The translations under genes were made by a program, and so were the position numbers. Below the pieces are notes generated by a model. The model searched no databases. It was not told the origin of the DNA and saw only the letters and a program-made list of their open reading frames with translations. DNA of 64,000 nt from Periconia sp. R9002. Taxonomy: Eukaryota > Ascomycota > Dothideomycetes > Pleosporales > Periconiaceae. How positions within the stretch are numbered: the first letter of the stretch is position 1; the number at the start of each line of letters is the position of its first letter. Shown here in pieces: positions 47,426-59,090 of the stretch. Location: positions 301,135 through 365,134 of the forward strand of contig JAMAHW010000033.1 of NCBI GenBank assembly GCA_023627715.1. Direction: 5' to 3'.

Positions 47426-48216
47426 TGCGCCATTTTTTTTGCAATCACACGATCTCGCATGATTGCGCGTCCTTTATCAATCGTGTACGGCTTCTTCCGG
47501 GTCTCTGTAAACCTGTTACGGGTCCCGCACCTATCGAAGACGGTCCTTCAAACAATGCCAGCTCAAGGCGAAGCCATGCATCCCAATATACCATATAGAA
47601 TCTTTTCAAGATTATTAGACGATTGGAGGGGATAACTTTATGTGACCACGTACGAAATACCCCATTTTACTCGCAATACGACTGCACTTTCTTTATCCAA
47701 TTGGAATCCATCTGTTCAAACATTGATCCGGAGAGTCGACTACCTATCCGCCCTGATCAACAATCAAATCCTACTCCATGTCGCATCTCAAATATGCAGT
47801 GGAACATGTTGGTATACAGCAAGCCCGGCGTATACAGCGTTTTATGGAGGGGTATTATACGAGTGAGAGTTTGGTAATCACTCGGACAGCTCAATTAGAG
47901 GCTGGAATAGTACGGTCTTTGAGGATTTGAGGTGGGAGGGTTGCACTGGCGATTTACACGACCATATGGTTGTGGGGATTCGTTCAAGACCAGTGTTTGA
48001 GTCACGGATGGGATATAGCAGATGAATCTCCAACACGCAAAAAGGATCCACGGCCGTTCCACGAGATTACACAGATAAAGTTATCAATCCGGCATGAGCC
48101 GGCCTTTGTAATCCCAATAGCATTTCAAAGCCACAACAACAAACACACATCATCTAGTCTATTCTACTTTACCACACCACACAACTACTTCATCCCCCAC
48201 ACAATCACGCACGACA
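47426..48216. other. Convergent intergenic region
   Basis: It holds the 3' UTRs of the transcription-factor gene and the ChaC gene. Open frames are short or antisense to ChaC. No other feature is seen. Confidence 0.45.
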
Positions 48217-49474
48217 TCACTTCTCCACCTCCTCCAACACCTCACTCCCCCCCTTCCCACGCAACCCCACACCCCGCTCACCCTCCCCCTCAATCCCCCT
48301 ACACCTCTCCACCAAATCACTCACATGCCAATCCCCACTCTCCCCACTCAACCCCCGCAACGCCTCCTCCAGCTGAAACAAATACTCTCTATTCTCCCCA
48401 CTCGGGCCGCGACTCCGTAGTATATGCCGCGCGAGGGCGTCTGGGTCCTGCGGGCCGACGAACTGCGGGTTCGAGGGGAGGCCGATGTAGACGAGGCAGG
48501 TTATAGGGGTCGTGGAGGAGGTGGTGGTGGTGGACGTGGAGGATGCCGGGATAAAGGGCGTGAATTGGATGCTGTACCCGTTGATCTCGCGGATGTCGAG
48601 GTATGTGCGGACTTCGGCGACGTGTGTGGTTGGGATGTGGTATGCGGCGCCCCAGACGCGCTCGGTGGGTTCGTGCTGTGAGAGCGGTCAGACGTTCTCA
48701 GTGATTATGTTTTGTGACGTGGAAGCGGTGTTGTATCGGAGGAGATAGATAGAATGAAGGAAGGATGTGTAGATTGCATAGAATGAAAAACGACATACAT
48801 GATCCGTCAACGTCTCCCAATGTGCGCGGTCAATCAGCGTCGCTACGCGGCCGGGGGCTTCTGGTGTGCCGCGGTGGTCTTCGCTGTTATGCTCATTATC
48901 AGTCAAGAACTTTCTCTCTCTCCCTCGCTTTCTCTCTCGAGAGTACGTACCTTGCCTATACACAAACCCCATTCATTTTGAGCTTTTCTCTCCACCAAAA
49001 TAAACAAAACAAAACAAGGGGAGTTAGGTTGTTCGTGTGTAACATACCTGCCAAAACCGCCTCACGTATCCTTCGATATACCCCGGTACGCGTTCATCTG
49101 TTCCAACCTTTCTGTCAGCAAGCACTTCTGAATCCTAATCTCCTTGCCCACTTCTTATATCCTCTTTGTCTCTCCTTTCAAAGACGTACGTACCAAAATG
49201 CGGTGGGGGCTTCCATATCAGACTCCTACATTCCCATATCTCAATTAATAAATAAACCAACAAACCAACAAATGAACGGATCGTATGTATCAGCGTTTAT
49301 TTTATAGGGGTGGACTTAAAAGTATACATATGTATGTATGAAAGGGGAAGGGACGAAAGGTGGGAAGAAAGTAAAAAACCACACATACCCATACCCAAAT
49401 ATCCAAAAATCGTCGTTTTGGCCAAACGATTCAAGTTGTTGCTTTTCGTCGGTGGCGGTGGTGGTGTTTGACAT
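48217..49474 (-). CDS. ChaC-type gamma-glutamylcyclotransferase
   Basis: Five exons (49474-49389, 49225-49194, 49097-49048, 48891-48799, 48675-48217) give 239 residues. Together they spell the ChaC signature: IFGYGSLIWKPPPHF (the substrate-binding YGSL loop), DERVPGYIEGYVRRFWQ, HNSEDHRGTPEAPGRVATLI, ERVWGAAYHIP, and YLDIREINGY with the catalytic Glu. Family members cleave glutathione to 5-oxoproline and Cys-Gly in the cytosol (yeast Gcg1). Introns 4, 2 and 3 are longer than usual (up to 163 nt) and exon 2 is only 32 nt. The acceptor of exon 4 (AATGAG) was chosen because it gives QHNSEDH; the nearby AACAG breaks the frame. The last 80 codons switch to G-rich codons and are poorly conserved. 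A plus-strand frame across the last exon is rejected. Confidence 0.9.
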
Positions 49475-50001
49475 TGGTCTGTTTTGCGGGGTGGGGAGTT
49501 CAATTTGTAGGTTCTTTCCGAGGGGAGTAGGTGGTTGTGTTGTGAAGATTGGTGTTGAAGAGAGAAGGAATCGCTCGGTTTGAACAATGTGGATATGTTG
49601 GTTGGATGTCTATGTCTACTGGGACACAAAAGGTATTCTTAGGGTGTAGGTAGGAAATGCGAGAAAAGGTACCTAGGTAAGTATGGAAAAATAGGTTTGA
49701 AGGGTAGATTAGAAATGTCGGTATAGGTAAAGCAGGGTATTCGGGCAACTAGCTGTGTACATGTAATGATCAGGGAGGGGTAGCTTGGAGCTTCTTTGGT
49801 GGGGCAGTCGCGGGTTTGCGCGAGCACGCGACGTGAAGACGCCATTTCCAGGGCACATTTGCACAAGGTGAGGGCGTACACGATTACATATATATACATT
49901 CTATTTGGCAAATAGTTGAAGCTGTGCTCTAAAACTCGCTACTTTTTGGTGCTGTGTTGCTATATGTACAGAACTATTGATACAACATGTATTAAAGCAC
50001 A
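49475..50001. other. Intergenic region
   Basis: It holds the ChaC promoter and the coq6 3' end, with TAGGTA-type short repeats at 49650-49700. No gene is recognised. Confidence 0.45.
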
Positions 50002-51547
50002 TCATGTACCGCCCGCAGCTCTATCCATGAAAAACCCCTTCAATGGCCCTAGTGCATCTACTGCTCGAAGTCCCAGGCTTCGGAGGCCTACCAGAGGGCC
50101 GGATTCGACACTGTACAAACGATGTAGTTTGTCGCATACTCCGAGCATGGCGTTGTTCTCTGCATATCTCTCTTCGTTGTAGCTCTCCAACGCCAACGTA
50201 CTCCCAATGTCTTGACCTGTTGATACAGCTTGCGAAATGGTGCGGAAGAGTGCGGCAGCATCGCCCTGACCTTGGTTGAGGCCTTGACCTGCCAAGGGGT
50301 GGATAGTGTGAGCAGCATCACCAACTAGAGCCACGCGCTCGCCAGTATAGGTATCGGCGTGCCGCATACGAAGCGGGAAGGAAGCCACGGTTCCGCTTTG
50401 CACGGAGGAGACGCGCTGGGGTAGTGAGCGTTCGTTGGTGGGTGTGTGCTTCTCTCGCCATGCGATTTCTTCTTCTTGGCCAGAGGAGAGCGTGTGCAGG
50501 TATTCGAGATCGGTTGTTGATAGTCTGAATGCAGCATTCACCATTGCTGCAAAATCATTCAACGAAAGCGACTTCAATATCGCTGCACGCTCGGGCGTTG
50601 TGCTCCACACCAATGTCGCCATATTACCAGGCAGGGGTAGCATCGCAATTGGTCCTGTAGGAAGGAAGCGCTGGTATGCGATCTTGTGGTTTAAACCACC
50701 CCATCCTGGTCCTGTGAGCTGAAGGCTGGCCACCACACCCTGCCGGTTGTAGTCAAATCCACGAGAAGGAATTCCAGCGAATGTTCGAACAGGGCTATTT
50801 GCGCCGTCCGCTCCAACCAACAATCTCGCGGCCAAAGTTTTGCCGTTGGAAAGACTCACAACAGGCCATGAAGTCATATCCAGCCGTTGTGTATCCGTTC
50901 CCAGCTCTATCGAATCGACCTTCGTCGCAGAAAATATATCCACCCCTCCAAGTTCCTCAAGCCGTGACAGGAGAGCGGTTGTAGTATTCACATTTTCGAT
51001 CATATAGGCAATAGTGGTGGGCTGGCTCGGTTTGCGAGGGGTAAAGGGAGTGCGAGCACTTTCCCAGTCGAAGGAAATGCGGGCGTCGGAGACACCATCC
51101 CATACCTGCATCTCCTGATAGGGTTGGACGCGCGACGCATTCACATGGCGCCATGCTCCAATTTCTAAAGGCCAATTAGCATGGGCTTCTTTCAGGTTCG
51201 TTCACGATTCTGATATTTATACCTTGGAGGTTCTTGACCGAAGCTGGTGTGAGAGAGCTGCACCGATTCGAGAAGCTCTCCAGACTAGCATCTTTTTGTA
51301 GCCGATTCTTTTGCAAGTCCTGACCCTCGACAAGCGCAACCTTAAGTCCTCTCGTTACCGGGGAAGCTTTCAGCCCAGCCAAAAGGCTGAGTCCGGCAGG
51401 ACCCCCTCCAACGCAAACCACATCGTATATATCAGGTGTCTCGGCGGAACTCGATGCAAACCTCCGTTGAGGCCGCGCTCGGCAGCGTATGATAAAATTC
51501 GTGGGTGAGACGCCCCGATGCGCTCCCAATTGAATTCGTGGAGGCAT
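50002..51547 (-). CDS. coq6: Coq6 flavin monooxygenase of ubiquinone synthesis
   Basis: Exons 51547-51223 and 51164-50002 with a 58-nt intron (GTATAA donor) give 495 residues. The N-terminus is a mitochondrial presequence rich in Arg (RCRARPQRRFASSS). The FAD-binding fold begins DVVCVGGGPAGLSLLAGL; the second FAD motif VGDAAHTIHPLAGQGLNQGQ and the LLVGADGANSPVR (DG) motif are intact. The junction restores LQEIGAWRHV. Coq6 hydroxylates C5 of the ubiquinone ring precursor at the matrix side of the inner membrane and receives electrons through ferredoxin and its reductase. All FAD-family landmarks are intact and the length matches the family (about 480-500). Confidence 0.93.
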
Positions 51548-52265
51548 TACGGGCCTAATTTCTGGAATCGCATGGGCAAAGAGTTTGTTGGAGCGTCATG
51601 TGTTGACCTGCTATGGGCGTCTGGTCACTTGCTTTACCACTCCATCGTCACTGGATGATGATCTGATGTCTGGTAGTCTACACGCTAATCCACGTCAAGC
51701 TTAGCGTCACCAATTCATCTTCCCATCTCAACTTCGGACCTACAACACCTGTACACATCAATTCTATTGTGACTTGTCCTTTATAGCTAAATGTGCGACA
51801 AGAGCTCAGCCCTTTATTGGGAAGTTTCATCAACGGTGAACGGAGTTTTTGGTTAGTGCTCATACGATAACTGCCCAACAGCTATCGTATTGGCACTGGC
51901 ATATGAATAGTCGTAGTCATGGAATCTTCGAAGACCCGTAGTTACCATGGAATTCGGGCTGCATCATGTCATCGGTCCACGATATTGATGCCAGTGGGCA
52001 TAGATCGTACGGAGCTGAGCTTCAAATCCAGTAAAATTCACGCGGAGCGTCCATGTCAATGATTGTTCCAATCCAGCAATGTTGAATTTGAAGGGCAACC
52101 CCCATAGAAGCCGCCTTCTAGACTTGGTCCCCTCACAACGCTGGTAGTAACTCCCATAGCTTTCTTGCTCTTCGCACCCCTTGACGTGTTTCCCTTCTCC
52201 ATCACCGACAAATTGTCCTACTCTTCGGACAGCTTTACTTCATATGACAGCAATCGAGCAACAAA
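51548..52265. other. Divergent intergenic region, no recognised gene
   Basis: It holds the coq6 promoter and the leader of the next plus-strand ORF. No strong element is seen. Confidence 0.45.
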
Positions 52266-52664
52266 ATGGATACCGCTTTTACGCCATTGTCTCCGACCAT
52301 GATTTCGGACGTTTTTCTACCATGCAACAACGAAGACCAACATTCCAGAACTGAGATACTGCCACGTTCAACGTCCCAATGCTGGAGCGATGCACCCGGA
52401 GCCTCTGTTCCCAAGCCGACGAAGCAAAAGCGTCGTGCCAGTTGGTTCTCAGGAAGCAAGCCCGCACCAGTCTGCAGCAAAGAAGACAAATCGTCGTCTC
52501 AAAATGCCACACTTCGAAGGTTCTCGCTCACCTTACCGAATGTCAGCTTCAAACAACGTGGCAAAGCTCCGCAGAAAGACCCCAAGCCCGAACCTTCAAA
52601 ACATCCAAAGGAGAGAGCAGAAAACGAACACGAAAAGGCAGAAAAGCAAAAGAATCCCAAAGAC

Positions 52665-52698
<34 letters not shown>

Positions 52699-53090
52699 AC
52701 CCCACCCGTCGAAGATCCTCGCTCGCAAAAGTCAAAGACTTCTTCAGCAGCATCAGCATCCGCAGGGACTCCCTCTTCGGGCACGACAAATCCAAAGTAC
52801 ACTACTACGACGATACACTGGAGCCGCTCGCCCAGAACGGGCAGCTACGGTTTATGACGCACAGTCAGGCTCCGGAGCAGCCATCGTCGAGCACCGGCGG
52901 CCCCCAGCGAGCAGTGCCCTACGAGGAACCCACGTTGAAGCCGTGCTCGAGCACGTACTGGCGAGACGTCAGCTACCACTCCCGGCCGTGCACCGTGGTC
53001 GCGGATAAGCGGAAATCGAGGGCTTCTTCTGTGAACTCGTCGGGTCCCGCTGAGGTTAGGGAGCGTTCAACGCCTCGCAAGGGATCTTGA
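52266..53090 (+). CDS. Hypothetical disordered protein with a poly-Thr tract
   Basis: One exon, 274 residues starting MDTAFTPLSPTMISD. It is basic and Ser/Thr/Lys-rich, with a Thr11 tract near residue 140 made by a CAA/ACA repeat, and the segment RRRSSLAKVKDFFSSISIRR, which could be an amphipathic or phosphorylated element. There is no signal peptide or membrane segment. Two other plus-strand frames stay open over much of the same DNA (52379-53008 and 52390-52857). This frame is preferred because it is longest and looks least repetitive outside the tract. No function is assigned. Confidence 0.55.
52664..52698 (+). repeat. (ACA)n trinucleotide tract
   Basis: About 11 copies of ACA inside the hypothetical ORF. 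It codes Thr in the chosen frame and Asn or Gln in the other two. Confidence 0.9.
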
Positions 53091-55193
53091 AGCGTGGAAC
53101 GGATAGAAGCAGAGAGAAGTGGTAAGGGAATTCGTACCCGGCGCCTATTGATGATTGGAATGCCGTCGGCTGAATAAGAACAAAATCACCGCTTCCATCC
53201 TTCCATAACGGGACCCAAAGTCTGCCTCATAGACGGCCATATCCCAACCTCCAAACAACACCTCCAAACACCCACCCTCAGCCGCCGTGCCCGTGAGCCA
53301 GCCAGCGTTCTATAGCTCCACTCCCCGCGCCAGGCCTCCTCTAGGATAATCATCCCCCTTCCATACTTGCATGCTTGGACGGGAAGGGAAGGGGAGGGAA
53401 GCGCTGGATTCACTTCACGACCAGTCGTTCCTATGGCGATATGATGTGGAGAGGTTTCTGAAGTGCATTACAATCAGGCATAATGCCAAGGAACCTCAAT
53501 TATGATACCGGGAATCTATCTACGAACGGGAGGGAGATATCCGGGGGGGAACGAGTGGAGGAAAACGGCGAAGTTACCTGTTATGAGAAATAGCTGTATT
53601 ACATGCCTACATGATGATACATACCCAAACACAAACATACCTATATCATCTACCCTACTTATGCATTAAATCCCTCTATAGACTTGAAACTAGAAAGACA
53701 CAACCGTGAGAGAACAAAGTAAGATGGATACATACGTAACAGGTTGTTATTTTTTTTTTGGTGGTGTCTTTTGTGTTTACCAGTTTTCCTTTATCTTTCT
53801 TATAATATCAATTGTACATGTAAGTTTTTTTTTTTTTTTGGTCTTCCGGCTTCCGTTTTAACCCTTGAGGAATAACGGCTGGAAGGTAAACTATGAACAT
53901 GGCTGAATTTGAATACGAATCTGATATACATACTTATACCTACGTACCTAGATACATGACTACAATATTTTAGTAAACCACACACAGCACATCACACCTC
54001 CCCCCTTCTCTCTATCTCACACGAACAAACACAAACAATATACCTTTCCAACCTCCCCCCCCGTCCCTTGTCCACCCCATGCCCCCAACACCCCGGGACA
54101 CTTCCCATCCTCGTACTCGCCACGCACTCCTTTTCAAGCCTAGCCTGCCGAGCAAAACCTCAGGGGGGTAATTCCCTCCTTTTCTCGCGCGGCGCGCGGG
54201 CGTTTCCCGAGCGGAAAGAGACAAGAACAAGACAGGAAAAGAAGGAGACGGGGGTACGGACGGACGGACGTCGGTCATGCTGCTTTATCCCTGCTTGTTT
54301 ATCCATGGGATATCAGCGCAGGGATCATGTACGTTAATGACAATGTACCTTTGTTATCGTACGGTCGACAAGTCGACAAGCCGCAGCGGCGGTGGTAGTT
54401 CGGTGGCATTTCCGATTTCATTGCTTTCCTTCTGCAAAAAGCCCGGGGTTATCGTAGTTAATTTTTATGATGCAGCTGCGGCTGGTGTTGTTGATTATTT
54501 TGTTGGCTTGGATATGAAACAATCTCGTATCGCATCGCATCGTACTCGAGCCGCATTTTTCGTATTACATCTGCATGTAAATGTCGATCCATTCCTCTGA
54601 TTCGCCAATGCCACAAAATATGGAGGTTGGTGCCGTGTGCTCGGCCCAGAGGGTATCATGGCGTTTGTGAATCTGTACAAATCAATAATTATCATGTTTG
54701 GATGAAACGGATCAATTATCGAGAAGCCAATGTTGGCTGAAATTCGCAATCAAACAGCAACACAGCATGTTCACAGCTCAGCATGAAAAGGGTCATTGTC
54801 AATCGCTCGCCCTCGGGCCGAGTCCAAATTGAATTCCATTACCTGCACGACTACCAGCCAAGGAACAACAATAATAAATCCCTTGTTTCGATACGATGCT
54901 TTTCCCTGGCTATGCTATTGAAAACAAAACAAAAATCAAATACCCTGCGTGCTTCTGTGCCCTTGCTTCTCGGCCGATGCAAAGTGAAGCCGCTGCAGGC
55001 GTTAAGCCGATTGCTCCGTGCGCTTCGCGATATAAAAAGAGTGAAACGACCCCCCGGTGGGTATTAAGCGCCATGAATATAGAAAGGACTGAAATGCCGC
55101 TGTGAATACCAAACGCTATGCTTCGAGTCGGATAAAGATTACAAAGTGTTTGTCAATGGAAAGAGGTGGGAGATTGGGGTGGACGGCGATTGA
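53091..55193. other. 2.1-kb interval without a supported gene
   Basis: All frames are under 110 codons. It contains T tracts near 53752 and 53827, a (GGAC)n run near 54257-54270 and a duplicated GTCGACAA near 54364-54379. No RNA gene or mobile element is recognised. Confidence 0.5.
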
Positions 55194-55895
55194 TTACAAG
55201 AGGACGGCTCCGGCAAAGATGCCGAGGACGGTGATGGCCATGCCGGCGGTGGCTCCGATCGTTGACAGAGCGGAAGCGGCATTCTTTTCGGGGGTATTGC
55301 TTGAACCACCGAAGGCGGGTGCAATGGAGGTGGACTCAGGATTAGACTTGGTAGCCGAAGGAGTACTAGACGACGAGGCGGACTGGGTCGCATTCCCCTT
55401 GAATGGATCGGCGGCGCCGCACGGGTGATCGGCACTATGCATGGTCAGATTCGAAATGTTCTTGAGGGAGGTGGAGGGGAGACAACTTACGTGCACTTGT
55501 CGGCACATGTGTTGTCTCCGTTGCAATTCTTCCGGCACTGTGTACCCCATTCCTGGCAGATGAAGAAGGGCATTGTTTGTGTGTAGGCGGTGATGTTGGG
55601 AGCAACGTTGTTGTCGCAGACGCAGGCGTACGAAAGGTTGTCGGGCGAGCAGTCGTTCTTGATGGTGTTTTGGGAGGTGACACCGGGTTGCTGGAGGCAG
55701 ATCAGAGGGCATTGCTTCTGGCTCATCTGGCACCAGTAATCTAAGAATGAGTCAGTCTGGAGTTGGTTGTGAATGGAATGAGGGTGACGAACTCCTCGTG
55801 TCCTTGGAGACGCTGTTAGGGTCGATGCTGTACTGCTCCTGGGCGGCAGCGAAGCCGGCCGTGGCAATAAGGGACAGGGCGATGGTGGAACGCAT
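55194..55895 (-). CDS. Secreted GPI-anchored cysteine-rich protein (DUF7707 type)
   Basis: Three exons (55895-55793, 55740-55491, 55434-55194) give 197 residues. Residues 1-18 form a signal peptide (MRSTIALSLIATAGFAAA). A cysteine-rich domain spans about residues 35-125 with WCQMSQKQCPLICLQQ, YACVCDNNVAPNITAYTQT and CQEWGTQCRKNCNGDNTC, matching the fungal DUF7707 layout. A Ser/Thr-rich stalk and a hydrophobic C-terminus (ATAGMAITVLGIFAGAVLL) follow, as for GPI attachment. It probably sits at the cell wall or plasma membrane; the function is unknown. The first intron needs a weak GTTCGT donor, and the frame and the family sequence (TR-NYWCQ) both support it. The other junction uses GTAAGT. Confidence 0.82.
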
Positions 55896-57300
55896 ATTGA
55901 TGATTGTGGATTATGGATGGGATCTGAGAAACGGGTTGAGATGTTAGTTGTGGGATGACAATTGAATAGTGGTATGGGTGTGATGGTGGAAGAGAGGAGA
56001 GGAAGTGAAGTAAGGCGGGCAGGTATATGTGGACGTTGCCCGGGGAAGGAGGAATGCAGCGGATGTGACCATAGCAGGAAGGCAAGACTCACTGAGGTGG
56101 ATTAGGTAGGTAGAGACGGAAAGTATTACAAGAGGGTATATATTAGTAGCGAAAGTGGGGAATGGATGCAACCGAGTACAACGAGTACTTGTATCCAAGC
56201 AGAAGCGAAGGTCTCTGGGTCTATCTCTTAACGATTGAGGATGTAAGGGATAGGGAAGAAGAAAGAGGTTCGGAGGGAGAGAGGGTTGGGGATGTTGATA
56301 AAGGGAAGGGAATGGATCCGATGGGGCACGCACCTACCACACCTAGTAAGTAGCTTGCAGTACATGAGGCTAGGTTATGGACTTGATGGCGCACGCTTGG
56401 ACCAGTTTGATAAAGCGACTATGGAGTTATAGGCTGGTCCGAGTCGGGTAGCTGCTCAACGGCTTCATGTTTCCAGGCTGGTCCCTTGAGGTAAGGCCCC
56501 TTTGTGGCCCAGTCGGGCATGGCGGGTTAGGTTTATGCAAATCACGATTGACAGGAAGACGCCATTGCGGTGGGCATACGCGTTCCAGCGTGCAGAACAA
56601 ACAGAGGGAGTGGCTGCTTGGGCGTAGTTCCGTGGTACGGGCGGCGGAGAGGTAAAAGTGTGGTGGCTGCTGTTTCAATCAATGGATGAGGCCTGCTGCA
56701 GTCGTACTTACTGTACAATACAGTAAAAGAATATGCAGGGATGGGCGACATGGGCACGGACCAGGTGCTCGACGGCGTCTGTTCAGTCGACATGGATGGC
56801 GGAGAGGGGGCCAATCTGGCTGCTTCTCCTCGGTTCGATAGCATCAATTGATGGCGACAATGGCCTGACCACGGTGACCAGCAGTAACGTAACAAACACT
56901 CCACCGACGGATGGTGGCATCAATTGATACCTACATATTACACCTCTTCAAAGCCCCTACCACCCTCCGCCCTCGTCCCGCCCATCCATCATCAACTAAC
57001 TGATCAACCACGGCAAAACACCGCCCGCGTCCGCGCCCGCGCCTTGCTGCTTTCTGCCCTCTGCATATCGCCGGCTGTGCATTGCATTTGCTTGCATCCA
57101 TCCTCCACCACCGCTAGCTAACTTTCCTTACCACCATCCTCATCCCGTATCGATAACAGACAGCCCTCTACCTACCTACATACTTCCCCCCCCACTCTCC
57201 ACGCAGTAAAGTAAATCCAATACTCCCCGAAACACCCATCACAATCCCTCACGCTGCTCCCGCTCTTTGCGCCGCCACTCGGCTAGATGGATTAGGGTTG
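55896..57300. other. 1.4-kb divergent intergenic region
   Basis: Frames up to 130 codons here are low complexity or antisense and show no family resemblance. Parts are probably 5' leaders of the DUF7707-type gene and of ypt35. No other feature is seen. Confidence 0.45.
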
Positions 57301-58306
57301 ATGGAGCCCGCCCGCTCTGAACCTGTCCCAGACAACACCTCCGCGTCCACCACCCAAGATGCAGCCCGCGAGGATGAGGGGGGTGAGCCCGCCACCCATC
57401 GCCCAGAGCGCAATTCGCTGGTCCCCCCTTACTGGCAGAGGCAGGAAAATTCGAATCGTTTGAGCAGCTACTCGCTGGAGAACGGGTCACGCCCAGCCCC
57501 CATCCTTCTCGAAGACCACACAGATGAGGCTTCGGAGCAGCACAAGGCCCTCTGGGCCAAGCACGTATCCATCGACGATTATGTGATTGTGGGGAACAGT
57601 CCCGCGCCCGCATTCGGGGCTTACGTTGTATGGACCATCACCGTCGAAACCCTGGATGTGAGTTACGGTAGCTTTGTTCAGCTGCAACCCCAACCCCGAC
57701 CTGGTCCTCGTCCTCGTCCTGTCTGGGGCGGGGAAAGTACTGTACTATCAAACCCAAACCTCCATCTGCTTGTCACTGACCCCCGCATTAGGGCGGCCCC
57801 ATGAAGATTATGAAGAGGTAATCATTGTCACGCTCGCACGCACATATGGTTTTGCTCACCCAGCCCAAGGTTTTCGGAATTCGACGATCTGCGCGAAAAG
57901 CTGGTCCAGAGCTTCCCTCATGCAGCCAGCTCGATGCCTCCGCTGCCGCCAAAATCCGTCGTCTGTAAGTACTCCCCCCCCCACTCAGATTATTTGAGCG
58001 GCGGCTGTCGGGCCAGCCAATATTGCCGTGTGTCAGATATTGATTGTCGTGTGCAGCTCGCTTCCGGCCGAGGTTTCTCGAAAGGCGGAGGGTTGGCCTT
58101 GCCTATTTTCTAAAGTACGTCGTCCCGTTTGCCCTCAGCTGCATATCCATTCGGCGCTAGTGGATATCGATACTGCACCCACTATCTAATTCTTATCCAT
58201 ACATTCATCGATTAATGACTTTACTGATGGCCCTATTTTTAGTTGCATCCTACTCAACCCAGAGTTTGCCGGATCACCAGTCCTCAAGGAATTTCTGTTC
58301 TCGTGA
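57301..58306 (+). CDS. ypt35: PX-domain protein, Ypt35 type
   Basis: Five exons (57301-57657, 57792-57817, 57870-57964, 58057-58114, 58243-58306) give 199 residues. After a disordered N-terminus comes a PX domain (about residues 85-199): SIDDYVIVGN, AYVVWTITVETLDGGPMKI, RFSEFDDLREKL with the phosphoinositide-binding Arg, MPPLPPKSVVSRFRPRFLEK, RRVGLAYFLNCILLNPEFAG and a final EFLFS. In yeast, Ypt35 binds PI3P on endosomes and vacuoles and recruits the lipid-transfer protein Vps13. Exon 2 is only 26 nt; introns are 134, 52, 92 and 128 nt. Every junction restores the family sequence, so the model is firm. The acceptor before exon 3 (CCCAAG) is unusual. Confidence 0.92.
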
Positions 58307-59090
58307 TCCCTTCATTCATACATACGTATTCTTCTGCAACTGTACATTTACCTAGCCGTCGAGATAACTTTAATGATAATTGCCTGTACCATCCAATGCA
58401 ACGCACCGCCTAGATATATTGCCATGTGCCCTTTCAGCATAGCCATCCACATCCTACACTTACGAATCCATCTATGTGGCGAGACCTCGTAAATGTGAAG
58501 GAACAGTTCCATGGGTATAACCATGTACATGTATCGATCAGCCAGACCTAGACTCTGGGCTCGTGACTGGGTGCACGCCCTAACCCACTGCTACCTGGTC
58601 ATGACGTATTTGCCCAAAAGATAAAAAAAGGTTTCGATATGCTAGACATGAGGCTCAAGAATAACCTTCTCACATGAGGCGTGGAGCAGTCAGTGGTCGA
58701 GCAAGGGTGTGGCCAGCATGGGCAGTGGCGTTCCGACCACAACTACGTCCTTACTGACCATGCTGCCACGCCATTCGCCAGAACAATAGCAGCAATAACA
58801 ATAATGTCATGCTCGAGACGTTGGACCTTGTAGTTGCATAGGAAATCAAAAGAATGGCAGAGGCAAGGGCTCGCTGCGTATTGTGATGTGCCGCTCTCAA
58901 ACGTACAATACCTACCTCCTACGTACAATGCAGAAACCGTGCCAGCTGCATGGCACGTCGTCGGTTCCGTCTTTCACCAGCCAGGCAACAGACCCCTACC
59001 CGTTCCCGGAGCAGCCATCGACCCCCTCGCAAAAAAGTCAATGGCGCCTCTCAGATCAAATATCAATTCCTCGTGAAATGATCCAGCGCG
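58307..59090. other. Intergenic, no recognised gene
   Basis: Frames are under 85 codons. The right part is the leader and promoter of the Sas4-domain gene. Confidence 0.45.

Noticed and set aside
47970..48506. 178-codon plus-strand frame
   Set aside because: Antisense to the last ChaC exon and its 3' UTR; Pro/His/Ser low complexity.
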